Of a stretch of DNA of 6,676 nucleotides, positions 1 through 5,329 are shown in pieces. The stretch is from Candidatus Aminicenantota bacterium. GTDB lineage: Bacteria; Acidobacteriota; Aminicenantia; UBA2199. A program made the position numbers and the translations under genes. The notes under the pieces are model-generated. The model worked only from the letters and a program-made list of their open reading frames with translations, was not told where the DNA came from and did no database searches. The stretch spans positions 1 through 6,676 of the forward strand of contig JAGLQR010000099.1 in the NCBI GenBank assembly GCA_023136725.1, written 5' to 3'. Every line of letters starts with the position of its first letter. Position 1 is the stretch's first letter.

Positions 1-458
1 AACCCCTCACCGATTATAACTTCATTTACATCTTCACCGGAGAACACCTCCCCTTTGACGATCTTCTTGTCAAAATTTGTAGTTCTTATTTCATTCTTCT
101 GATCAACTCCAAAGATCTTGGCTCCGGAGCTTTTATCTCCAACAGATACGATCCCGGCGGAAAATATCCTGGGCGAATAGGATTTAATGCCATTTATTTT
201 AGATAATTTTTTAAGTACATCTTCATAGTTATAAATTGTTTTGTAGAGGGAAGGTTTATCCAGATAAGTGTTCTCATGGATTTGAATATGCCCAAGGTTA
301 TTACTGGTGAACATGCTGATTATAGTGTTATATGAACCATCAGAAAATCCGATAAAAAAAGCTGAAAGAAAAAATCCTCCGAACATGCTGAGAGCAGTCA
401 GAATGCTTCTTCTTTTCTGTCTGAAAATATTTCTGAATGCGATCTTAAAAATAATCAT
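1..458 (-). CDS. FtsX/LolC-E-like ABC transporter permease, N-terminal part (3' end beyond window)
   Basis: The frame opens with ATG at 458 and stays open for 152 codons to the left edge, so only the N-terminal third or so of a permease is visible. It has a short basic cytoplasmic segment (residues 1-18, with IAFRNIFRQKRRS), one long hydrophobic helix (about 19-38), then the start of a periplasmic domain with GHIQIH at 57-62 and YLDKPSLY at 65-72. This is the usual N-terminus of MacB_PCD/FtsX-type permeases of lipoprotein-release (LolC/E-like) transporters; the GHIQIH stretch is common in the subgroup found next to LolA-like proteins. A good ribosome site, AGGAAAGGG (474-466), lies 7 nt before the ATG, and the gene starts 1 nt after the stop of the LolA-like gene. 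By inference it works with an ATPase subunit encoded further left, outside the window, in the inner membrane. The family is well supported; the substrate is unknown. Confidence 0.87.
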   Translation of the reverse strand, partial: MIIFKIAFRNIFRQKRRSILTALSMFGGFFLSAFFIGFSDGSYNTIISMFTSNNLGHIQIHENTYLDKPSLYKTIYNYEDVLKKLSKINGIKSYSPRIFSAGIVSVGDKSSGAKIFGVDQKNEIRTTNFDKKIVKGEVFSGEDVNEVIIGEG

Positions 459-459
459 T

Positions 460-1221
460 TCAAATCCCTTTCCTCAGGTTTCTTAAAGTAAATATTTTCT
501 TATCAAGTTTAATATCAAACTTTGCTTCCAGATATCTTATAATCGTTTTTCTCCCCTTTTTCTTTATAGGGATCAGCTCCATAACCGAAGGGATCTCCCT
601 TTTACCAAACTTCCTTATCTCTTTAAAATTCATTACCCTCATCAGATTACCCTTCTCATCATAGTATTTTTGAGATACAGGGAAGTTCCCATTTTTTGTT
701 ACAGAAATAATAACATGTCCCCATATGATCGGAAGGCCCTCTTTAGGGATACATTTCACATATGTGATTAACGGATCTCCGTCTTCAGGCTTGATTATTT
801 CAAAATTATAATCCTCCTGATAGGTATATTCTTTAACAAGGTCATCATTTGTAAAATCAGAACCCATCCATGAACCCATCATCATTGAGGGAGGTATTTT
901 CATTACTTTGTTTGTTTTTGGAAGGTAGTTCCACATCTCTTTGTCTATCTTTAACGTAGCCATACCTCTCTCTTTCTTAGGCTCGAGTATTCTCATGAAT
1001 GTTCTCTTTTTTCCGATACTCCAGGATTTGATCTTCAGTTTTCTTTCCCAGTGAGGAGTTATGATCTCCATCTCAAACAACCCGTAACTGGAACCGCTCC
1101 TGTAAAGTTCATCCACCTTATTCACTATCTCCCTGGCTTTCGGATCATCATTTGCCATAATACTAATAGAAACAGAGATGAAAAAAGTCAGGCAGAAAAA
1201 TAAAACTTTCCAATTTTTCAT
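460..1221 (-). CDS. LolA-like outer membrane lipoprotein-sorting protein (TP_0789 type)
   Basis: This 253-residue protein has a signal peptide: basic MKNWK, a hydrophobic core to about residue 21, and probable cleavage after A23 (IMA|ND). C10 lies inside the hydrophobic core and is not a lipobox, so the mature protein should be soluble in the periplasm. The body matches the LolA-like family typified by Treponema TP_0789. Visible marks are a central WNYLPKTNKVMKIP stretch (97-110), the MMGSWMGSDFTNDDL segment (114-128), and a C-terminal beta-rich region with KYYDEKGNLMRVM. The fold is a half-barrel that holds lipid or acyl chains. The inferred role is to accept a lipoprotein or other hydrophobic substrate from the permease encoded next. 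The ATG directly follows the TetR stop (TAAATG), with GGGGG at 1233-1229 as ribosome site 7 nt upstream. It may carry a substrate other than lipoproteins, since this family is distinct from classical LolA. Confidence 0.88.
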   Translation of the reverse strand: MKNWKVLFFCLTFFISVSISIMANDDPKAREIVNKVDELYRSGSSYGLFEMEIITPHWERKLKIKSWSIGKKRTFMRILEPKKERGMATLKIDKEMWNYLPKTNKVMKIPPSMMMGSWMGSDFTNDDLVKEYTYQEDYNFEIIKPEDGDPLITYVKCIPKEGLPIIWGHVIISVTKNGNFPVSQKYYDEKGNLMRVMNFKEIRKFGKREIPSVMELIPIKKKGRKTIIRYLEAKFDIKLDKKIFTLRNLRKGI

Positions 1222-1857
1222 TTAGAATCCCCCTTGTTTATTAAACTGACTCCCGGCACCGTTCAGGATCAGGTTAATCAGATTTTTTTCTATTTTTTTT
1301 AAGTCTATTACTTTTTTATCCAGTATCCACTGCACCATTACTCCATCCAGTGTCCCAATAATAATACTTGATGTTTCAAAGGGATCGATATCTTTTCGAA
1401 TACTGCCATCTTCAATCCCTTCGCTGAGGACGTCTTCAAACAATTTCCGGTATGACTTATAGAATTTGTTCATTTCTGTGAGCATAACTCCTTTTTCATG
1501 CCCTTTTATTCCTTCAGCCCAAAAATCAAACATCAGATCAAGATACTCTTTGTTATCACTTTTTGTAATACTCATTATAGATTTCATCAGATTTTTCAGT
1601 TTTGAGGCCCCGTTTTCTTTGGACAGAAGTATATTTTCCATATCCACCTCAAAAAATTTCTGAAAGTAAAAAAAAGAACTGTGAATTATCTCATTCTTAT
1701 CCTTGAAATATTCATATATTGTACCTTTCCCGATGCCTGCCCTGTCTGCAATTTCTTTTATTGTTGAATTTGACAGCCCCTTTTCGGCAAACACTTTTAA
1801 AGCAGCCAGAATTATATCTTCCTTTTTCTTTGTTTTGTTAACTATTAATGCACTCAT
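1222..1857 (-). CDS. TetR/AcrR-family transcriptional regulator
   Basis: This 211-residue protein has a TetR_N DNA-binding domain at about residues 12-58. It begins IILAALKVFAEKGLSNSTIKEIADRAG and continues into the recognition helix GKGTIYEYF (43-51) and KDKNEI. The remainder is helical and divergent, as expected for the ligand-binding and dimerisation domain, with a C-terminal DPFETSSIIIGTLDGVMVQWIL segment split here as DPFETSSIII and GTLDGVMVQWIL (158-179), typical of the family. It is the first gene of a unit with the LolA-like protein and permease, and its TAA stop abuts the next ATG with no gap. A 20 bp dyad lies 5 bp upstream of its start over the predicted transcription start, so it most likely represses its own operon and is released by a hydrophobic or envelope-stress ligand (inference). 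No clear Shine-Dalgarno sequence precedes the ATG; the leader is short and occupied by the operator. Confidence 0.93.
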   Translation of the reverse strand: MSALIVNKTKKKEDIILAALKVFAEKGLSNSTIKEIADRAGIGKGTIYEYFKDKNEIIHSSFFYFQKFFEVDMENILLSKENGASKLKNLMKSIMSITKSDNKEYLDLMFDFWAEGIKGHEKGVMLTEMNKFYKSYRKLFEDVLSEGIEDGSIRKDIDPFETSSIIIGTLDGVMVQWILDKKVIDLKKIEKNLINLILNGAGSQFNKQGGF

Positions 1858-1862
1858 TTTAC

Positions 1863-1882
1863 TTGACCGACCGTTCGGTCAA
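1863..1882. promoter_or_regulatory. TetR-type operator, 20 bp dyad
   Basis: Perfect 8 bp arms, TTGACCGA and TCGGTCAA, flank a 4 bp centre (CCGT). A second, offset dyad (ACCG-TT-CGGT, 1870-1879) shares the right arm, which could allow binding in two registers or by two dimers. The site starts 5 bp upstream of the tetR ATG and covers the predicted transcription start of the minus-strand promoter. It is GC-rich in a very AT-rich gap and has the length and symmetry of TetR-family operators. That the neighbouring TetR protein binds it is inference from position. Confidence 0.85.
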
Positions 1883-1886
1883 TATA

Positions 1887-1915
1887 AATATAGTATTTTT
1901 TTTTAAGTCTGTCAA
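1887..1915 (-). promoter_or_regulatory. Sigma-70-type promoter of the tetR-lolA-like-permease operon
   Basis: On the minus strand, TTGACA (1915-1910) is followed by a 17 bp spacer containing a run of nine A and then TATATT (1892-1887). This is a perfect -35, optimal spacing and a 5/6 match to the -10. The predicted start, near 1880, falls inside the operator dyad, so a bound repressor would block initiation or promoter escape. The -35 begins only 8 bp after the stop codon of the upstream J-like/HTH gene. The leader before the tetR ATG would be about 22 nt. Confidence 0.8.
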
Positions 1916-1923
1916 GAAAAAAA

Positions 1924-2874
1924 TTATTTTTTACTACGATATCTTCTCATATAATCCCCGGCACTCTTTTCTTCATTTAAACCAAGGAATTTTGAATATG
2001 ATTTGATAAGCCATCTGAGAAATCCCGGATCATTCAGTTTCTCAAATTTTTCATTTTCTATATGTACTATGCTTTTATATTCTATATTTAGAATTTCACC
2101 AATATCCCTGACTTTCAACTTCCTGGACTCTCTGATTTTTTTTAGATATTTTCCTGTTATTTCAACATCTGCATCAACAGGATCCTTATCAACAACTACC
2201 TCTTCCTGCACAATAATTTCAGGTCCTTCTTCAATACTTCCGTCCATGTCTACATTTTCATCAGGTAAATCCTCTTCGAATTCGATAACTTGAGGTTCAC
2301 TTATTTCAGGTTCTTCTTCTATACTTCCTTCCATTTCTTCATCTTCATCAGGTATATCTTCATCCATTTCGATCACTTGATGTTCAATTTCATCCGGAAT
2401 TTCGTTATACTCCTTTTCACTTTCCGGTATTTCAACTATCAGTTCATTTTTTTCATTTATATCATCTATTGATTCATCAACAGGTATTTTCTGAATCGTC
2501 TCATCAGTAAACTCAAATTCCACTACCGGTTCACTTTCTTCCTGAACCTCTTTTGAAGGTTCAATCTTCACATGTTCAATTGCTGCACCCTCTCCTTCAT
2601 CAAGTATAATTTCCTGAGGTTCGAACTCTGCTGAGAAGTCAATTCTGTTTACACCGTCCTCTCCAACAAGAGCTTTATATGCTTTATCTATATCAGAGAG
2701 GATCTTTTTCCTCTCCTCTTTAGGGATCTCTTCCTTAAGAGGATGAATTTCCGGTGAATATTCCGAGGAATACAATTTAACAAAGTGGCTGTATGCATTT
2801 TCAATATCATCCCTTGATGCTTTTTCACCTAATTCAAGTATACTCAGATATTCTTTCTTTTTTCTCTTTTTCAT
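1924..2874 (-). CDS. J-domain-like / acidic repeat linker / RodZ-type HTH fusion protein
   Basis: This 316-residue protein has three parts. Residues about 7-72 resemble a J domain: EYLSILELGEKASRDDIENAY, read as EYLSILEL then ASRDDIENAYSHFVKLY, and a last helix with ILSDIDKAYKALVG. The HPD motif expected after KLY is replaced by S36-S37-E38, so stimulation of DnaK is unlikely. Residues about 80-238 form a very acidic, probably disordered linker holding two 29-residue repeats (about 166-223). Residues about 239-302 match the HTH_25 domain of RodZ: YLKKIRESRKLKVRDIGEIL, then IEYKSIVHIENEKFEKL and FLRWLIKSYSKFLGLN. Unlike RodZ, the HTH is C-terminal and no membrane segment follows. The gene starts 2 nt after the ATPase stop with no ribosome site, suggesting translational coupling and a joint function. 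The function is unknown; a cytosolic partner or adaptor of the ATPase, linked to DNA or to MreB-like filaments, is inference. Confidence 0.8.
   Translation of the reverse strand: MKKRKKKEYLSILELGEKASRDDIENAYSHFVKLYSSEYSPEIHPLKEEIPKEERKKILSDIDKAYKALVGEDGVNRIDFSAEFEPQEIILDEGEGAAIEHVKIEPSKEVQEESEPVVEFEFTDETIQKIPVDESIDDINEKNELIVEIPESEKEYNEIPDEIEHQVIEMDEDIPDEDEEMEGSIEEEPEISEPQVIEFEEDLPDENVDMDGSIEEGPEIIVQEEVVVDKDPVDADVEITGKYLKKIRESRKLKVRDIGEILNIEYKSIVHIENEKFEKLNDPGFLRWLIKSYSKFLGLNEEKSAGDYMRRYRSKK
2216..2389 (-). repeat. Tandem duplication, two 87 bp units, in the acidic linker
   Basis: Two adjacent 87 bp copies (2303-2389 and 2216-2302) align without gaps, with 73 of 87 positions identical by hand count (about 84%). 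They encode two in-frame 29-residue acidic units that begin QVIEMDEDIPDEDEEMEGSI and QVIEFEEDLPDENVDMDGSI. Most base changes keep the acidic or hydrophobic pattern, so this is an older duplication retained in the protein. Confidence 0.9.
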
Positions 2875-2876
2875 TT

Positions 2877-3794
2877 TTAAAGTTCGTTAAAATTCACATC
2901 TGATCCTTTACTGATATTGCCTGAAATGAAATCAATGGAAGGCCTTATTTCGTCAATTTGAAAAACCGAATTTATATCTGCACTTCCATTGACAAGTTCA
3001 CGTATTTTGTCGTTATAATCTAAACATCCTGAAAACAGAGCATTAATGTTATAGTGCCTCTTCAAAATATTTTTAAGTGAAATCCCGTATTTTGAAAACT
3101 CTTTTTCCCTGATCTGATTCATGACAAGATTAATCTGTATCTCTCCCAACCCGTCCGTTACAATTTTTTCCTGTTCCTTCCCCATCCCTTTCAGTAATTC
3201 GATAAAGTCTGAAAATTTAATGGTTTCCTGATTGCTCAACACACTTTTTAAAATAGTTTTATCAATATCCCTGAACCCCTCATAACTAAGCATATCTTTA
3301 ATTTTTCTTACAATAACCTTTTTTACAAATAGATAAAGGTTTTCAATCGAAGTGATCTCAGGTGTTGAAACAAGTATCATCTTATCTGCAAGAAGAAAAG
3401 AATCAAGTGTATTTAGTCCTGTACCGGCACCAAGGTCGATAATTATTATATCAGCATTCAGTTGTTTCAGATGCCGATAGAATTTCAATCGCTGTATATA
3501 TTTCACACTCAGGGGGTTGAAAGACCTCATATCTCCGGAGATTAGTTTGAGGCCTGAAACTCCGGTATCGATCAGAGTATCTTTCAGGTCTGTTTTTTTT
3601 TCAAAAAACTCGTTCAGGGAACTTTGATCCGGGGAAACGTTAAAAAATGTATGAAGGTTTGCACCCCCGAGGTCACCATCAACAAGAATTACCTTTCTCT
3701 TCTTCCCGGCAGCATGGGTAGCAAACAACGCAGATAAAACAGATTTACCTGTTCCTCCCTTGCCTCCTCCGATTGCCCAGATTTCCTTTTTCAT
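2877..3794 (-). CDS. MinD/ParA-family P-loop ATPase
   Basis: This 305-residue SIMIBI-class ATPase has a deviant Walker A motif, GGGKGGTGKS (9-18), with signature K12 and catalytic K17. The switch I region is VDGDLGGANLH (38-48) and Walker B/switch II is DIIIIDLGAGTG (115-126). A VMNQIREK stretch and a late DYNDKIRELV helix resemble the C-terminal part of FlhG/MinD relatives. The N-terminus starts directly at the P-loop strand, so the DQA-type motif of FlhG is absent, and no flhF lies nearby. The tail lacks an obvious basic amphipathic helix like that of MinD, so direct membrane binding is not supported. AGGAGA (3811-3806) lies 11 nt before the ATG. The gene is first of a two-gene unit with the J-like/HTH protein, its probable partner. 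A role in spatial positioning, as for MinD, ParA and FlhG, is inferred from family only; the cargo is unknown. Confidence 0.9.
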   Translation of the reverse strand: MKKEIWAIGGGKGGTGKSVLSALFATHAAGKKRKVILVDGDLGGANLHTFFNVSPDQSSLNEFFEKKTDLKDTLIDTGVSGLKLISGDMRSFNPLSVKYIQRLKFYRHLKQLNADIIIIDLGAGTGLNTLDSFLLADKMILVSTPEITSIENLYLFVKKVIVRKIKDMLSYEGFRDIDKTILKSVLSNQETIKFSDFIELLKGMGKEQEKIVTDGLGEIQINLVMNQIREKEFSKYGISLKNILKRHYNINALFSGCLDYNDKIRELVNGSADINSVFQIDEIRPSIDFISGNISKGSDVNFNEL

Positions 3795-3821
3795 TTAATT
3801 GAAATTCTCCTAGATAAATAA

Positions 3822-3850
3822 AATATATAGAAAAAAAATCTATATTACAA
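3822..3850 (-). promoter_or_regulatory. Candidate promoter of the MinD/ParA-J/HTH unit
   Basis: On the minus strand, TTGTAA (3850-3845), a 17 bp spacer and TATATT (3827-3822) give 4/6 and 5/6 matches to sigma-70 boxes. The A/T-only bias of this gap makes chance matches likely. A short inverted repeat (ATATAG 3825-3830, CTATAT 3840-3845) lies across the spacer and -10; it is too weak to call an operator. Confidence 0.45.
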
Positions 3851-3888
3851 GATTATCAGCAAAATTTTGAAATATCCCTCCCCGGGTA

Positions 3889-3915
3889 TTGACTGAAAAT
3901 ACTTACTGATATAAA
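3889..3915 (+). promoter_or_regulatory. Candidate folE promoter
   Basis: TTGACT (3889-3894) is followed by 15 bp and TATAAA (3910-3915). Both boxes are 5/6 matches but the spacer is shorter than the usual 16-18 bp. A second TATAAA at 3918-3923 would give a 23 bp spacer, which is too long. The position, 28 to 54 bp before the folE ATG, is sensible. Confidence 0.45.
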
Positions 3916-3942
3916 AGTATAAAGAAAACAACAGGACAAAGA

Positions 3943-4515
3943 ATGAATAAAAAAACTGACAGAAAAAAAATTGAAAAGGGAATCGAACTTATACTTGAGG
4001 GGATCGGTGAGGATAAAGATGACGAAAGGCTTAAATTAACGCCGAAAAGGACTGCTGATATGTTCCTCGAGATCCTGGAGGGTACCCACGGGGATCCATC
4101 AGAATTTCTTAATGTACTTTCTGAAGAGAGCCATGAGGAAATGGTAATTCTAAAAGATATTCCTCTCTATTCAATGTGCGAACATCATCTTCTCCCATTT
4201 TCCGGGAAAGCAAGTATTGCCTATATTCCAAAAGCAGGAAAGATAATAGGTTTGAATACACTTGCAAAATTAGTAGATTGTCTTTCGAAAAGACTGCAGA
4301 TACAGGAACGCCTTACAAAGGAAATAGCGGATCACCTTGTTAATTCTTTGTCCCCACAGGGAGTAATGGTTGTAATAAGAGCAGAACATCTTTGCATGAC
4401 AATGAGAGGCGCAAAAAAACCCGGATCAATTACAGTTACATCAGCTGTAAGGGGGATTTTTCGCAAAAAGGTTGCAACAAGGGAAGAAGCAATGGCTCTT
4501 ATTTTAGCAGATTAG
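3943..4515 (+). CDS. folE: GTP cyclohydrolase I (type IA)
   Basis: This 190-residue enzyme converts GTP to 7,8-dihydroneopterin triphosphate and formate, the entry step to folate and, in many bacteria, to queuosine or other pterin-derived products. It is a cytosolic zinc enzyme, normally a homodecamer. The zinc ligands are visible as C79 and H82 in MCEHHLLPF and C151 in EHLCMTMRG. The LTPKRTADM segment (32-40), the GLNTLAKLVD active-site stretch (103-112), QERLT (121-125) and KPGSITVTSAVRG (159-171) are also as in the family. The common RPQVQERLT reads RLQIQERLT here, a mild change. The length is normal. AGGA (3933-3936) lies 6 nt before the ATG. The gene stands alone on the plus strand, with no other folate or queuosine gene beside it, so its pathway is not shown by context. 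Its last 17 bp overlap the end of ymdB. Confidence 0.97.
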   Translation: MNKKTDRKKIEKGIELILEGIGEDKDDERLKLTPKRTADMFLEILEGTHGDPSEFLNVLSEESHEEMVILKDIPLYSMCEHHLLPFSGKASIAYIPKAGKIIGLNTLAKLVDCLSKRLQIQERLTKEIADHLVNSLSPQGVMVVIRAEHLCMTMRGAKKPGSITVTSAVRGIFRKKVATREEAMALILAD

Positions 4516-5329
4516 TAACTTTATCCTCAAAGATCCTTAATGCCTCAACACGTACTGCCCTGCCTGTTGATATATCAATATCGATTATTGTCATATCAGA
4601 TATAACATTTTTCTTGGCTACTTCCCATCTCTGGTTAATACCGGTCCTGAATTTATCAATAACAGGTTTCCTTTTCATTCCTATAACAGAATCAAGAGAC
4701 CCGGTCATACCAACATCTGATTGATAAGCTGTCCCGTTAGCAAGGATCCTCAGATCTGCAGTTGGTACGTGAGTGTGAGTACCCAGCACTGCACTTACCT
4801 TCCCATCAAGAAAAAAACCTATTGCCTGTTTCTCTGCAGTTGCCTCAGCATGGAAATCAAGTATTATAATTTTTGTTTTGACTGAATGAAGCCATTTTTC
4901 AACAAAATTGAAAGGATTATCAACAACCGGTTCCATAAAAACCCTGCCCTGAAGATTCGCAATTGTTACAATTACATCATCCCTGATTTTGAACTCGCAT
5001 GCGCCTCTTCCCGGTGCAGATGAGGGATAATTCATAGGCCTGATAATACTTCTGTTGTTTGCAAGGTAATCGACAGATTCCCTTTTATCCCACATATGGT
5101 TCCCGCCTGTCACTATATCAACACCCGCTGCAAACAATTCTTCACCGGTATTTTCAGTGATCCCCAGTCCACCTGCCGAATTCTCACCATTAGCTATAAC
5201 AAGGTCTGGTTTGTATTTTAATTTTACCTGATAAAGATGTTTCGCAAGTATCCGCCTTCCGGGTTTCCCTATAACATCTCCAATGAATAAAATTTTGACT
5301 ATAGAACTACTTTGCATATTCTGTTGCAC
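4499..5329 (-). CDS. ymdB: YmdB-family metallophosphoesterase (TIGR00282 type)
   Basis: This 276-residue protein carries the complete metal-binding set of Bacillus subtilis YmdB, shifted by ten: D18 (FIGDVIG), E49 and N50 (NGENSAGGLG), N77 and H78 (GGNHMWD), H160 (LDFHAEAT), H185 and H187 (GTHTHVPT). YmdB-type proteins are cytosolic dinuclear-metal phosphodiesterases shown in Bacillus to act on cyclic nucleotides and to affect motility and biofilm decisions; the substrate here is not shown. The start is GTG at 5329, supported by AAGGGAG (5340-5334) 4 nt upstream. An in-frame ATG at 5317 (residue 5) is the alternative, but its distance from that site is long. Either start leaves a short extension before KILFIGD, where the Bacillus protein begins. 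The 23 bp overlap with the end of rny implies co-transcription and coupled translation, a pairing also found in Firmicutes. Confidence 0.95.
   Translation of the reverse strand: MQQNMQSSSIVKILFIGDVIGKPGRRILAKHLYQVKLKYKPDLVIANGENSAGGLGITENTGEELFAAGVDIVTGGNHMWDKRESVDYLANNRSIIRPMNYPSSAPGRGACEFKIRDDVIVTIANLQGRVFMEPVVDNPFNFVEKWLHSVKTKIIILDFHAEATAEKQAIGFFLDGKVSAVLGTHTHVPTADLRILANGTAYQSDVGMTGSLDSVIGMKRKPVIDKFRTGINQRWEVAKKNVISDMTIIDIDISTGRAVRVEALRIFEDKVTNLLK

Noticed and set aside
1466..1906. Plus-strand open frames opposite tetR
   Set aside because: They are antisense shadows of a well-supported TetR gene, with low-complexity hydrophobic translations.
1893..1932. Terminator after the J-like/HTH gene
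   Set aside because: Only A and T runs pair here and there is no GC stem; the same bases form the promoter spacer of the tetR operon.
2003..2472. Two plus-strand open frames opposite the acidic linker
   Set aside because: They are antisense to the acidic, Glu/Asp-rich repeat region, which yields Phe/Ser/Ile-rich reads on the other strand; no ribosome site or family pattern.
2877..3794. Calling the ATPase FlhG or MinD
   Set aside because: It lacks FlhG's N-terminal motif and MinD's membrane tail, and neither flhF nor minC/minE is beside it, so only the family name is supported.
4392..4724. 110-codon plus-strand open frame crossing the folE end
   Set aside because: It overlaps folE in another frame and lies antisense to ymdB; the translation has no recognisable domain and both overlapped genes are clear.
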